Assembly (NCBI GenBank): GCA_947846985.1
Contig: CANTUZ010000001.1
Coordinates: 6,930,004-6,994,003, forward strand
Source: Fratercula arctica
Taxonomy: Eukaryota; Chordata; Aves; Charadriiformes; Alcidae
Length of the DNA stretch: 64,000 bases
Direction: 5' to 3'
Part shown: positions 24,516 to 38,000 of the stretch, one piece after another
How the letters are laid out: every line of letters begins with the position of its first letter
How positions within the stretch are numbered: position 1 is the stretch's first letter
The notes under the pieces: model-generated
The model's input: the letters and a program-made list of their open reading frames with translations, nothing else
Told to the model about the DNA's origin: nothing
Database searches by the model: none
Program-made: the position numbers and the translations under genes

Positions 24516-24556
<41 letters not shown>
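24516..24556. repeat. (TA)n microsatellite
   Basis: 41 bp of perfect TA alternation sits two bases from the 5' truncation point of the minus-strand CR1. It probably grew at or after the insertion junction. Confidence 0.97.
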
Positions 24557-24559
<3 letters not shown>

Positions 24560-25497
24560 GGACATTCCTTCCTCCTGCCCAAATCCCATAACTGAGAGAA
24601 GGGTGCAGAGACCCCCTGAGAAGTGGCCTGAAGTTCTCCTGGAGAGCGTGGTACTGGATTGGGGTGTCTCCCTGTGGGAGGGGGAGGCCAACATCAGGCA
24701 CGAACGCCAAACATATCTGTGACTAAAGTGTCTGGGGTATCCGAAAACCTTTAGTCTGCTGTCAGTTCAGTCTCAGACCATGACACCCACCCCACAGGCC
24801 TGAGAGACGTCCTGTTCCCGCAGTCTGCTTAGAGCCCCTTGTAAATAGCTGAATATATCGACATTAATGGAGACGGAGGATAATCAGCAGCATACTGATA
24901 AACTAAGATGCATAAACTGAGTGGTTCATGCATGCCTGGCATGCACAAACATCACTTTACATTCAGACAATATAGTCAGAAGTCAATGAGATCCCAGCAG
25001 TTTTGGGCCAGGCAGAAGGCACTCAGTGCTTCCCAGAACTTGACCGTACACCACACGGCATGTCCAAGCACTGACAATGAGTCTTACCTCAGCTTCAGCT
25101 CTTTTGTCTTTAGTTCCACAAATAGTCTAGCAAGCAAGCACCCTTGTGAAATACCAAACCATCTGCTGATCTAACTTCATTGGCTTTAGTGGAATTTCTG
25201 CCAGTAGAGAATTTGGCTGGGCAATGTTTGGGACATCCAGTCATATGTCAGCGCTGCAGGAGACTCGCAGAATTTTTCTGAAGTTGTGTCTTATGAGTGC
25301 TCACCCCAGAGAGTCACAGTCCCTCAGGAAGCAGCCTCAGCACAAGGTAGCCACAGTTCAGTCTGTGAAGATGGATGGCCTGTCTCCTGCCTCCTGGTCC
25401 TCTAAGACCTGAGGACCTGATTTGACTTTGACATCTTTCACTTTCATCCCACCAACTGGGCATTCATTTCCATTCCCCGTTGGTTTCTCCAGCTATG
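24557..25497. other. GC-richer block then unique sequence
   Basis: 24557-24860 is GC-richer than its surroundings. It contains CCATGACACC at about 24779 (minus-strand start TGTCATGG, a common avian LTR start) and a degenerate GAATATAT at about 24850. An old LTR is possible but unproven. From 24860 to 25497 there is no recognised repeat or gene. Confidence 0.25.
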
Positions 25498-25745
25498 ACC
25501 AGGCTGCCGTTAGGTCCCTCCAAAGCCATCTCTTCACTAGGCTGAACAAGACGCACTCCCTGAGCCTTTCCTCACAGGGCAAGTGCCGCAGTCCCACACC
25601 ATGTTGGTGGCCATCACGCAAGTTCATCAACATCTTTCTTGTACTGACAGACCTAAAACTGGACACAATATTTAACATGTGCTCTAATGAGTGTTGAGTG
25701 ACAATCACTTTCCTTGATCTACTGCCCAGGATGCTCTTGACTTTC
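25498..25745 (-). mobile_element. old CR1 LINE ORF2 fragment
   Basis: The minus-strand frame reads, in order, SILGSRSRKVIV, EHMLNIVSSFRSVSTRKM and CEERLRECVLFSLVKRWLWR. This lines up with the CR1 ORF2 C-terminal region (consensus-type blocks [36 protein letters not shown]). Divergence is high and no 3' tail is present. It is clearly older than the CR1 at 24048. Confidence 0.75.
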
Positions 25746-28354
25746 ATTCCAAACGAAAAATTGTAAGAGACAAGAAAAATAAGAGTCCACCATTTGTTAA
25801 AGATGCATTCCCTTATCTGTCACAAACTCCATACACCCAGCTAGAATTTTTAATCGCAACTATCAATAATTAAGCACTGCAGAATGAGTAGTTCGCAAAC
25901 GCCGCCCGCGAACTGAAATATCTGCAAATGTATGAAATGTACTGTACTCACAAAAAGCATAAAAGAGATGGAAATTCAACAAATAGCTTCCTACAGAATA
26001 GTTCATCCAGATGTACTAGAAATCATAGTTTATAACAGCAATTTCCTGAATAACGCATGGTTTTAATGGGTAAACACTTTATTTATACAATGACATTCTG
26101 ACTTATATTTCTGCCCTCAGAAGCATAGCTGTACAAACAGAATTGTTTCAAGAATGCAACTATGCAAACATAGAATACTGTTCATTGGAGACTGTCGAAT
26201 ACTTTTATTACCATTAAATAACTGTTACTTGACTTCCGTGAGGTAGGTCAGTCCAGTGAATGCCAAGATCCTGTGCATCTGTTCTCAGAAAGTCCAGCCT
26301 CTACAAAAAAATTACCCTTGCCAACAGGAAAACAAAAAATGGAACCACCATAGTTAGTACACAAGAAAATAGTGGGAGAACTTCTGAATGAGGTCGACAT
26401 ATCTGACTTACAACAATGCCTGCCATTTTCACAGTATTTGTAAAACTGTCATTCCTTTATTTCAAAACACCATTCTGAGGCAGAGAACCACCACTGTCCC
26501 ACGTTCAGAAGAAATACAAGAAAGCTAAAGGATAAAACCACAAAGAAACTTGGGCACCTGACCGACACTGAAATTAATCCCACTTTAGTTACTGCCTAGC
26601 TTTGGAGCCCACTAAAGTCTAAACAAGTGGGATTTCTGCCAGACAACTTTCCATCGAGTTTCTGCTTTAAATAGCTCCATCTCGGCATGGCTTGGCAGCT
26701 CTATATGTGTCTTCCATCCAAGCTTTCTCAGACTTTTAGATACAAACCCTTAAGCAGTCTAACAACTTCTTTATCAGTCCAAGATTCACTCCAGAACATG
26801 CTCTTATAGTCCTGCTCCTCTCGTATGCAAAAGTTCAACAAGAGCATTCATCCGGAGACTGACTTCTGGGTGCAGTTCTATCCTCCTCCAGAGGTGATGC
26901 AAAACTATTGCTGGATCTGTCTGTTCCAGCAGCGACCTATGCTGCGGTACACTGCTAGGACAGCCTTACTCCTTCCAGCGGCCGTCCCACTTGAGACCTC
27001 ACTTAACTGTACTGTGCCATTCACCAGTCAATTGCACAAGGACACCAGACACCTGTGACTGAGCTGGAAATTGAGGTCTCGCAGGGGTCGCATTAATGAG
27101 CTAACCGTTTTCTTTCCTCCTGCTGCAGTTCTATCTGCAAAATGCCAGTGTTTCTGTCTCTATGACACTTCTTCAGAAAGCTGGGGGAGAGAGTCAAGTT
27201 TAAATAAAAAGGGTGTTTGATTGGGTTTGGGATTTTTTCTACCCCTTTATTACTTTTTGGGGAAAGAACTATTCTCCAAAAACAAAAAAGATTTAAACGG
27301 TGAGTTTCATTAACAAGCTTTATGAAGCTTATTGTCAGAAACTGAGTACTGGTGCGGTGATTTCCCTTGATTACAATTAAAGGAGCTAAGTTAGTTAATG
27401 CCAAGTAGTTGCCTGTGCTTTTGCCAAATAAGGACAATTTCAGAGCTATAATGGTTGCAGCATATTGTGTAAATGCATATTTTATTTAGATTACTTATCC
27501 CAAGAGTTAAAAATATGTATTCATTATAACATAATTCCTTCAGTCTATGCCATGGGCTATTAAAAATAAGTTTTACATGATCTAATTACTCTTTCGAGGT
27601 AATAGGTGCATAGAGAGCTTTAAAGCTTACTTTGCTTAAAAACCTTGTATCTACATGATCAGTGTTGTTTGCACTGTCATCTCCCGAGGCACAAACCTTT
27701 ATCTTTTGAATGTGAAAAACACCCCTTTTGTTAATATAGTTGATATACGATATATAGCTCACTTCCCAAAATCTAGTGAAGGTCTCTCCCTGTAAAAAAT
27801 GATTTGTTTAGTAACCACTAATTGATAGGACAACAAGAATTTGGCCATCCATGTCAGAGCACAGCTCTTATAATGTAACCATCCACATGTACTAGCCAAA
27901 GTCCTTCGATAAAAAAGGAAAATAATGGAACCTAATGTTCCTCTTCTTATAATGATCCTTTAGGCCTCATCTACACACAGAATTAATTACTTTAAACTGG
28001 CAGAGGGAAAGCCTTGCCATCAGGCTTACAAAAGTAGGTAGTAATTTTTCATTCAAGTACATCTTTGTGGAAAACTTTACGCTATTTCCTATCATCAGAA
28101 TCTACACAAAAATATTATGCTGAGGATGTTCAACCAAAAGAGGTTATTGCATTTAATTAAACTGACCCTAATATTGGGATAACTCTCCCCTATCTTTAGT
28201 TATCTAAAATGTAGGTGTCTACTGTAAAGTAATCCACTAAAGCGCTAATGTCGGTGCGGAAAGATGAGACTCTTCAAAGGGTAATTAATCCTCTGCTAAG
28301 ACAGGAGGGATGAATCACCCTCTGGAAATACCTTTTTCCATCAACAGTACTTTT
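25746..28354. other. unique stretch, candidate conserved noncoding DNA
   Basis: No gene is supported. 25890-25914 holds a small CpG-dense hairpin. 27110-27230 shows a splice-acceptor-like sequence followed by a polyadenylation signal. 27420-27640 is very AT-rich and could be conserved noncoding DNA. Frames of 77 and 114 aa here match nothing I know. Confidence 0.3.
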
Positions 28355-28665
28355 TCACATCATGCATAATAAAACTGTGAAACTCATTACCACAGGATGC
28401 TGTGGAGGCCCAGGCGAAAGGCACTAATGCATTTAAAAGCCCTAGACTAATTCATGGAGAATGGGTGCAGGAAGCAGATGGTCTGAAAATAGTCACCAGC
28501 TCAGGAAGTCCGTAAACAATATATCTAGAAGGTGGGAAGTATCCCTTTGTATGCTGCTTGTTTCTTATACTCTTCTCTAAACAGCTGGTACCAGCCCCTG
28601 TTGGAAACAGAATACAAGATTAGATGGTCTGTTGGTCCAACCCAGTGGGATAGCTCTTTCGTTCT
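28355..28665 (+). mobile_element. ancient CR1-group LINE 3' end relic
   Basis: The order AAACTCATTACCACAGGATG, CTGTGGAGGCC, a divergent middle, GGTACCAGCCCCTGTTGGA, ACAGAATACAAGATTAGATGG and TTGGTCCAACCCAGTGGGAT matches the 3' UTR pattern of old amniote CR1-type elements known from turtles and crocodilians. In those the end reads roughly 'dominated by a TTAGATGG and CCAGT block'. No octamer tail of the young type is present. It is one of the oldest repeats in the window. Confidence 0.65.
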
Positions 28666-29891
28666 AAAGTTGACTCACGTCCTCAGTCAACTCAGGCACT
28701 CCCCATAAGAAAAGAAACCATGTGTACGCAAATACCAGACAGTTTTTTCTTTATACAAAGGGATACTACTCTATCTAGTGTTAAAACATTTTATTTTGCG
28801 CCAAGACACTTCTTGGTCTGAAATGTCTCCATTTTGTGTTAGACAATAGATTTTCTTTATAAGCAGTGATTTGCAGAAAATCATTTCTGTATGTTCTAAC
28901 AATAATATTTCCTCCAAAAAGATCAAATACCTTTGTTTAGATATAATCTATTGTTACCTGCTGCCTGTGTCTCTGATATACAGGGTTTCTGTAATCAGTC
29001 ATCCAGAGCTGAGGCTCAATTTCTGTAGAAGACGTTCTAGAACATATTGAGTGAATAACCAAACACACAGCAAGAACATGAACATGTTTTTATCTTAAGA
29101 CAGGATTGCAATAAAAAGATGCCTGAGAATAATAACATATTTGCAATATGACACTAGACATGCCTTGCAGGAATACATCATGATACCCGGTAAACCTTCC
29201 ACTTTTTCTTACTGTCATTTTCTCTATTAATCAGACCTGTTGTTTCCTATGTCCCATTAGTTTTGTTAACTTTCCGGGACTGTGATTACATTTCCGAATA
29301 CGTGGGCATGTTTTTCAAGAACTGTTAATTTTTTAAGAAACTTGTGTATGTTCTGAAGACATTTTTTAGACAGTAATTTTTGAATTATGGGAATTTGGGC
29401 TCATTAGGACCAAGCTATTGGAAAAGGGACCTCAAGTCAGAAGGTCAGAAGGAAAGAGCATCTTTTCAGTCTGAAAGAAATAAGATTGATAGATGCTGTA
29501 ATGGAATTGAGGACCATTTGGTGAGAAACATGTTCCAAATCCCCGAGTCTGACTCTCCTTTTTTGTTTGGTTTTTTTTTTTTTTTAATTCTTACAAAATA
29601 ATGTGTCTCATGACCATCCATGTGAGGGGAACTTCTCATGCCTGAGCCAATCCTTTGGGAGGCTCTGAAAATAAAATATATAAACTGAGCTGATTACAGC
29701 AGTGTCCCTAGGAGAAACAAATGGCTTTTAAAGTTACCTTCTTTCTTTAAAATATCATTGCCATGCTGACATTTCTGTTCAATAATCAGTAGGTTATTTT
29801 TACACTCCAGTGGGACTTTCTTCTGACACACAAAACTTTTAAATAAAGTCTCTTGGGTTTAGGTCCTAACATTAGTTGTAACTAATTAGTT
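28666..29891. other. unique stretch, no gene recognised
   Basis: AT-rich DNA. The 73-aa frame at 29380-29601 is broken by a T-rich run and resembles no family. Confidence 0.35.
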
Positions 29892-30421
29892 GCCACACCT
29901 GGAGTACTGTGTCCAGTTCTGGGCTCCCCGGTTCCAGAAGGACAGGGAACTGCTGGAAAGGGTGCAGCAGAGGGCTACCAGGATGATTAGGGGACTGGAA
30001 CACCTCTCTTATGAGGAAAGACTGAGGGATTTGGGTCTCTTCAGTCTGGAAAAAAGACGGCTGAGGGGGGATCTTATCAACACTTATAAATACTTAAAGG
30101 GTGGGTGTCAGGAGGATGGGACCAGGCTCTTTTCAGTAGTGCCCGGGGACAGGACAAGAGGCAATGGGCACAAACTTGAGCATAAGAAGTTCCACCTAAA
30201 CATGAGGAGGAACTTCTTTACCCTGAGGGTGGCAGAGCACTGGAACAGGCTGCCCAGAGAGGTGGTGGAGTCTCCATCTCTGGAGACATTCAAAACCCGC
30301 CTGGACGTGTTCCTGTGTAACCTGCTCTGGGTGACCCTGCTCTGGCAGGGGGGTTGGACTAGATGATCTCCAGAGGTCCCTTCCAACCCTATGGTTCTAT
30401 GGTTCTATGATTCTGTGATTC
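29892..30421 (+). mobile_element. young CR1 LINE, 530-bp 3' end with open ORF2 tail
   Basis: 5'-truncated CR1 with an uninterrupted 158-aa frame (29890-30366). It starts [20 protein letters not shown] and passes [49 protein letters not shown] and [20 protein letters not shown] to the family's ORF2 end [14 protein letters not shown]. The 3' UTR is GGTTGGACTAGATGATCTCC and GGTCCCTTCCAACC with four octamers. It differs at about four positions from 43672-44003. The absence of frame breaks marks it as young, but it lacks the polymerase core and cannot move on its own. Confidence 0.97.
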
Positions 30422-31943
30422 AGTTTGTGACTTGTAGCACTGCATTTCCAGAGCCTTGCAGACACTAAAACATTTGTGGGGTAGGAATTAGTTGTGAAAA
30501 TATACCCCATATCTTTTTTCAACTTTGCCAGATGTTTATATTCCTTTTCATAACATTTGTCAAGGAGATGAAGCTACTATAAGATCCAGGAAGTACGTCT
30601 GCTTCTTTTGTCTCAAACTCTGTTGGCCAAAGAGATCCTTATTCGATCATAGATAAGTTTCTATGGTACGTGAAGCCATTTCATCAATATGGGGTACGTG
30701 CAATATCCAGAGGCATCCCGTCCTCTCAGTAACTAATTACTTTCCCACAGAAAGGCAGTCAGTGTGACTTGGTAGCTCACAGAGAAAACTATTCCAGTAG
30801 TAAACATTTAAAATCACGTACATAAATTACACCATATGAATCTCATATTAATTAAGGCAGCACACTGCATTTTCCATACAGTGAGGCAAAGTCAGTGAAG
30901 AGACCTTGAAACCTGAATATGGTTTAGGTTTCAGGTAACATTTTCCAAAACATGTATGTGTCTTTGAAACCCAAGCCCTGATTTCAAAAGTCATCTAGGC
31001 CATCTTCAAATGCAAAACTATTGTGAAGTGAACCAGGGTACGAATCTAAAGCACGACTATTTTGCAGTCATTTCCCCTTCCTGTTGGCTGGAGGACAGTA
31101 TATCTATTGCTGGACTGAAATTAGTAGGTTGCCCTGTGCCATAATGGCATTATTCCAGCCTACGGCTAAGATTCTTTCTATTTAACTATTTACACTCAAT
31201 TTAGGAAGCCCATCTCTTCTCTAATCAATAGAGATAGACTTCAGAGTAAGACCCAGCTTCGCTAAACCACCTTCTCTCTATGCCTTACCATTGAATATAA
31301 AGGGAGCTCTGCAACCCAGCTCCTAACTTCAGTAACTAGCTGAGCCATGAGGGTGCTTTTCTGCAGCTCAGTTTAAGCCAAAATCAGACCGTCCACAAGA
31401 AGCGCTACTACAGAATAGCTATTTTGGGCTACATTCAAAGCTTTAACCTTTATGCGACTCTATGGTCCTAGTCTCCACAAAAATCCATAGAACTCAGGTT
31501 TCCAAATCCTTGCTTGTAAATGGGAATCCAGTGCCTGAGTCATTATGATGCTTTGGATGATAATTTGCCTCCCTGAGGGGCACAAACTGAGAGTATCTAA
31601 ATTCGGTAGAAAGACTAATCAGGAAAAACAAAAACAAGAGAAGCATTTTGAATGAAGTGCATCCAGACTCCCAAACTGCTGACATCTCTCCAAGCCAAAA
31701 AGCAAGCTTCTCTGGACCTGATGAACACTGACTTTCAGATCTGCCTGCTTCAATCCAGACATCCTTTGGAATAATGCAAATGTGAAGCTTTGACATTTCC
31801 TCTTCTCTGATAATACCGGTGTTTTCCTTTAATCTCGTTATTCCTAGTGTTTGTTAATGGTTAGTTTATAGCAGAACTCACCAAAGGTGAAGCCAGTCAT
31901 GAAAAACATAAGACTAAAAATGAACCATAAAATGAAGATTTGG
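30422..31943. other. unique stretch, no gene recognised
   Basis: No repeat or gene recognised. The 100-aa minus frame at 31494-31796 has a hydrophobic run but no family match and no splice context. Confidence 0.35.
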
Positions 31944-32017
31944 TAGTGTTGGGTTAATGGTTGGACTCGATGATCTTAAAGGTCCCTTCCAACCTAGACA
32001 ATTCTATGGTTCTATGA
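31944..32017 (+). mobile_element. CR1 LINE tail, GGACTCGATGATC subfamily
   Basis: 74 bp containing GGTTAATGGTTGGACTCGAT, GGTCCCTTCCAACCTAGAC and two octamers. It has the same subfamily core as 15246-15422, truncated within the 3' UTR. Confidence 0.92.
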
Positions 32018-35000
32018 AGAGAAGAATGAAGGATACAATATGTAGGTAATTTGTGACTAACCCAATCCTATGCATTCCTCTTACATGAGAAAGACCTATG
32101 TTAAAAACCATTATTTTTCATAAGCTTAGAAACTCATAAACTAACAGGAGTTTTAACCTTAATTCAGTCACTTGTGCATATGCTTATATATGCCCATATA
32201 AATATACACCATTCAGTTCCTTGGTCACATAATATTTTTTCAATCCAATTGCCCCAGTCAGGATCACATCTTGTGTTACACTTCCAACCAAACCTGACTC
32301 CTCACCTCATCTTTCCAAACTACTTTCGGATCCTACCTGATTTCTTGTGTGTTTCTATTTTCTCATCCCAGCCTAATTCTGCCTGCCCAGTTTTCAAGTT
32401 TTTATCACATTTTAAGACTTTCCCACTACAACTCTCTTCCTGAGCTTACTAGGGTCAACCCCAAACCTTGAGTCTATTCCTTTCTTTCCACTACCACTCT
32501 CTTTGCACTGGGATGCCAACTCTCTAGCTCCTCTTGAACCTGCAGTTACAGGCAAAATTGAGCAGTACCACTGTCACCTCTTCCTCCAACCCACAAATTC
32601 CCTGTGAATTTGGGATTACACTAGGAGTGGTGGAGGTCAGATGGAGACTATTAGCTAGGGAAGGACCACGACAACACAGAAGGGAAGGAACAGGGATTTG
32701 TAGTTCTAGATTGGACTAAGAGTCAACACAACTCAGCAAACTTCACTGAGCTTAAACAGATATCTGTATAATTGGAAGAGAACAGTAATTTCCAATGTAT
32801 ACAAGGAGTTAAATTAAGTTAGAACACTTCATTTAAAATGTAATTACTTTCTACTGTGGATCAGTTTGGGTGCTGTAATTCTGAAAAGAAATGTTGACTT
32901 GCTCTCACCTTTCTTAGACCTTTTCACATTTTTTGGTTAATTTTGTTTGGCTTGTCAAACACATGAAGGCTGGATTATTAATAATATTCTAATGTGGCAG
33001 GTGCATATTTGTGTGTGGGAAGGTGTTGGTTTAAAGTGACAGCTGAACCTTTTGCTGAAATATAAGGTTTTCTCCCAGGAGAAAGTGATCTTGTATCTTC
33101 TTTTTACTCTGGGTATGGTACGCTATATGATAGAAGATGTTAATATTAGAAGTGGAACAGATGGCTCAGATTGAGATCGGGGGCACAGCTACAACTCAGA
33201 GATGGGGAAACAGATTCAAAAAGGAGCCGACAAGTGCAGAAAATTCAATTAAAAGGTTCATTTTGAGGAAGCAGGTGTGTGGGTTTTATTATTGAGACCT
33301 CCACATTCTCATTTAGAGTAACCCATTTATGAGGCTTGTTATGAACTTGTCTAACCCTGTTGCTGGCATTTTATTATCTGTGCCTACTTGAAAGGAATTT
33401 TAAATGTCATTGGGTAGCTCTTGCTCTCTCTCCCTCTCTCTTTGGTTACATCTGAGAATCTGACGGCTCTATTTCACTGGGAGGGCTGACAAGCCTGTGA
33501 TTCTCATTAGGCACAGCAGCATATAGATGCTTTGGGATCTTTCTGAATGGACAGCTCTAGAAAAGCTTGGTCCGATATTGCTGCCGTTATCATTAAGCGT
33601 AGAAAGCACCCAAACTAATGTTTGACCGATTTTCAGCAACATCACAGTGTGGCGTAACTAACATATTATAAAACTAATATCATCCTAAGAACAGACAGCG
33701 TATGGCTCTGTATAAGATTCAGCTGCTTTGTCCTGATCCCTAAGAGTCTCCTAGGCACTGTTCTTGCTAACATACTAAAAATGCTAACATATTAAATTGC
33801 TTTTAATAAGATAGGACTGAAGATTGACTTACCAAGTCCAAACTCCATATCCAAGAAACCAGATAATATGATCTGTTTCATAAAATAACCCAAAGTGCGT
33901 GTTAAATTCAGCCAGGAGAGTTTTGCCCTAACTTAAGTGTCATTTAAGAACCTCACAGCTCTTAAAGTCTTATTTTCATTCGCAGCCCAGGTTTACGCGG
34001 TTTGCTAATTCCATTCTGCTTTCCACTGCTTCCAGAGAAGCTCCTTCCACAGGTGTTTCTGTGTTCACAGTTATATCTCCTTGCATGCTGCGCCTAAATG
34101 TTGGGAGTTTCTCCTTAATCCACATGAAAGTACCCAAAGCAGCACTGTGTACAGTAAATCCCCTCTTCTTCATCCCATTCCCTTCTCTCTTGGACTTTCA
34201 CCCCCACAGGAACTTACATGTTGCTTTTACAGCAGATCTTGGAAGAAACCAACTGTGGATTCTGGAGGGCAAAGGAGAGAAATAAGTCCAAGACTTAAAA
34301 CCCCTTCCTAAGAATTACTCGCCAGCATCCTTGTTTGAATGCGAAATGGTCTGGGATAGCAGCAGCACAAGAGATGCGCCTGATAAATGCATTGCACTTC
34401 CTGCACGGAATCAGAATTCAGATACACACATGGCAAAATCAGGAGGGCAGGAAAACAACTGTCTTTGTATCCCTTCACATAGCGGCAGCTGGAGTCTCAG
34501 CCTTCAATTCTTATTCAAGCAAAGCTCCCAAATCCAGATTCATAGTTGCTGGTCCAGATTCACTAGTGTCACCTAACTGGTTTATGCTGGTTTATGGTGC
34601 TGGTGTGACACAAAGCCGCTGTGCAGCCCAGCTTTAGCATAATATCACTCTCCAGCACCCAGCAGGCCAGCCCAAATCCAACCCATGTAATTGTGTCTGG
34701 AAGAAGACTCAGTTTGATGAAAAATCTGAAGATAAACCTCATCTAATTTGATTTTTTACCTGGATCACCCCACATGTTGAATCATGGAACACAACTGGAC
34801 TTCACTCAACTTTGTGCCTCTAGATAACTCTTCTGTAACATGGGGAATAGTTGTCTGTCTCCCAGACAGCAAATGACCTAGCAGAATTAAAATATGTTCG
34901 GGCTCTCCTCAAAATTCCAGCACTTGTGGTGGAAAAATAAACCAAAAGTTGTCTTAAAACCAGTGCACCGATATTTTTTAAGTTGTTCAAAACCACACAA

Positions 35001-38000
35001 CCTGTGTCCTCTCATCCAAGCAAAGCAGTCCATGCCCTTTAATGATTTTTGACTGCTTGTTAAATCAAAGGTGCAAATATGAGTCCTGTGACACCAAGTA
35101 CGTTCGTGTCATTCTGTAGAAATGTCACATGATGATGGTACAAGCTGTTAAGACAAAGTGATTGACACATCATCTTAACTACCCTCTCAGGAACTCTTTT
35201 CGAGACAATCAATTTGGTGTTCTAGCTCATTAAATTTCGCTATTTTGGTACCTTGTATTAGTTGAAAGAGACAGTCTACAGTGTCCTTGAACTAAAGGTA
35301 TTTAAAGATCATTCTCACAGAGAGGAATCCTGATCAGATAAGAGTCAGACCTGCTGCAAGCTGTCAAAAGGAAGGAGAAAAAGCGAAAGGAAATTATCCA
35401 CCACACAACTGACTGGGGGACACTGAGATCTTCAATAGGGTGCCAAGTCCTTTTCATATGATATTAGACAGAATCCATCAGCAGTCAGTAGTCAGGGTAA
35501 GGAATAACGCAGTCATGCTATGAAAACCAAAATGTGGTGGCGTATAAAGGTATTATAGCAGCAAGGCTAAGTTTATTGCTCTGCTGCTTCTCTACTTGCT
35601 AATAATAAATTCCTGCATTAATAACCCTTTATACTTATCCTATTGGAGATTATGTGATTACTGATAAAACTTTTAACTACATTAGCAACACCACACTAAT
35701 TGCATTAACCCGCATAATAAAGTTAACGTATAAATACGGTGTCCTTGACACACACATGGTAAGATTGCACATCTCATTAAGATTATTATTGTTGGGATAA
35801 TATCAGACACTTGGATTTTTATCCAAGGCAGTATTACCAAACAACCATGACTCCCTGACTCGAAGTCTTAAAATTTAATATTAGGTAACAGGATTAAACC
35901 AGTCTTTTTCAGATGCAAACATAAAGGCAAATTTAGAGGTGGTTTTATATAAATCAGAAGTTAATCAAGCAAGGCCAATTTAAGTCCTATGAGATCCTCA
36001 CCCTGAAAGAGGCCATACCGATGTCAGTGGCCCAGGAAGCCTGAAACAGCAGATCAGGATTTGTTAGTCTGAGCAGCTTGCAAACACCGGTTTCCCCATA
36101 TTTATTCCCAGTTCTGTGTGACCTTTGACAAGTAACACCGTCTCATTCTGTACTCTGCAGGAAACCTTAATCAAACGAGGCCATGGACTAGAAGGAAATT
36201 GTGAAAGTAGAAAAAAAACAGTTTTTTCCACACTGCCCTCTCACCGTAATAAAAAATAATAAAAGAACAGGGAGTTTGGCATAAAATCTGACCCACAGGC
36301 CACCATTTAACAGGATGAGTCTAGGAATGGAGAGAGAAATGTATGACAAAGCCAAAAAAGCAAAGATTGTCCAATAATTAAGCAACTGCTTGTGAACAAA
36401 CAGCAGGGATACAATGGTATAGTTAGGTCAAGAGAAGAGGTTGCAGAGATTATGGTGTCTAGATAATGATGTCCTCTCACGATTCTTGATTCCACGGTGG
36501 GGACACCTCTACCTCAGATGCTGGCTAGCTCTGGGACAAGGTTGTCCCATCCTCAGGGCCTGGGCCACCCACAGCTTTCTCCAAGCCACGTGGCTCTTCC
36601 CCTCTGAAGCCCATGCTGTGAATGTAGGAGCCAAGCACAAGAGCTCAGGCATCCTCATTCTGGACATGAGCAGAGCAGCCTCCTGTGTCGGTTGGGTACG
36701 TCGGGTTATTCCTGTGAATACCCGTCCTTGCGCTGCAACTCCTCCTTTGGTAAAACAAGAAATTTAGCCCCTATTTGCCTTGTACCAGTGCTGTGAGTGG
36801 AATTGCAATACGGATTGCAGGTGCCCAGATGCAACACCTTAACAACAAACGTGCTGAATAACTAGGCAAGATAAATACTACTCCCATTGAGGAGAACCGT
36901 ATTTTTAGCTGAATGTTCCCTTAAAATACACGACCTTTTGGGCCTGCCAAATAGCTGCACTAAAGCAGTGAAATTTCTTTCCGTAAAGCTCTGAATGGAA
37001 CAACATTAAAATCCAATATTTATTCATGTTACAGCACAGTAATTTGATACGTAATAAGCATTAAGGTAAATATAATTCTGTAGTTGACGAATCTAAACTT
37101 TGCTCTATAACTCAAATCTCTGGGGGAGACATGATACTTGACATTTAATTTGAAAAGCAAGGTAGCCTGGTGGAGGGAAGAACTTTTCCATGTCGATAGT
37201 GAAAACGCATTGGTGCATTTTATTTGATATGGTGGATTTGCTTAGCTTTATTTTCACATTTTAATAAGCTCATCTCATAAAAGTATAATGAAAATAGAAA
37301 TATCATCTATCATAAGAATGGACTGGTACAGATTTTTGCTTTGGATTCTTATGTAGGAGGAAAACAGTTTTCTTCCTACTGATAACAATAAATGTAAATT
37401 GAACAGTATGAAATTACCTAAAACATCACAGGTTGCTAAAGGGAGATCGTGATGCCTACATGCCAATACTAGATTAATCAAAGAAGCTGAATTATCATGG
37501 TGCGTAATTCTAAAATGACGATAACGTAATTTTCAGTTTGCAGTGTTAAATACTGTAATGTCAATACAATATGCAGCTCATTGGCAAAGAAAATGTTGTT
37601 CTTGAGATACACACCCTATCTTTTTTGATATGGGCAGGTGAAGTTGGCCGTTACAGGCAGAGCAATTTCACATCCACCTGAGAAAGGGACAGGAGACAGG
37701 ACACATAACACATGGAGAATCTTAGTGCAGTCTCACCAGCGACGGTGGGATGGCCCCATCAGGGATCCTCAGCAGGGTACGTCAAATTGAAGAGAAGCTA
37801 CCCAGTCTGCACAGCTGTGCTTACCCCTCACTGTATTCCTCCGAGCTCCCTTCTCCCTTAGGACTGCCTTATCCCATTTGCACTGCCAGCAAGCAGAAAA
37901 GACCTCCTCTCCCTTTTACAGAGGGGGACCAGAGGCACAGAAAGAGTCTGGAGCACCTCCCCTAGTGCTTAGCTCAGATCAGGTGTGCACTTTTGAGGTG

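Noticed and set aside
24247..24591. 114-aa frame ending in Ile-Tyr repeats
   Set aside because: It is antisense CR1 continued through the (TA)n tract.
29890..30366. 158-aa frame as a host gene
   Set aside because: The sequence is the C-terminal end of CR1 ORF2 and carries the CR1 3' UTR and octamer tail; listed as a mobile element.
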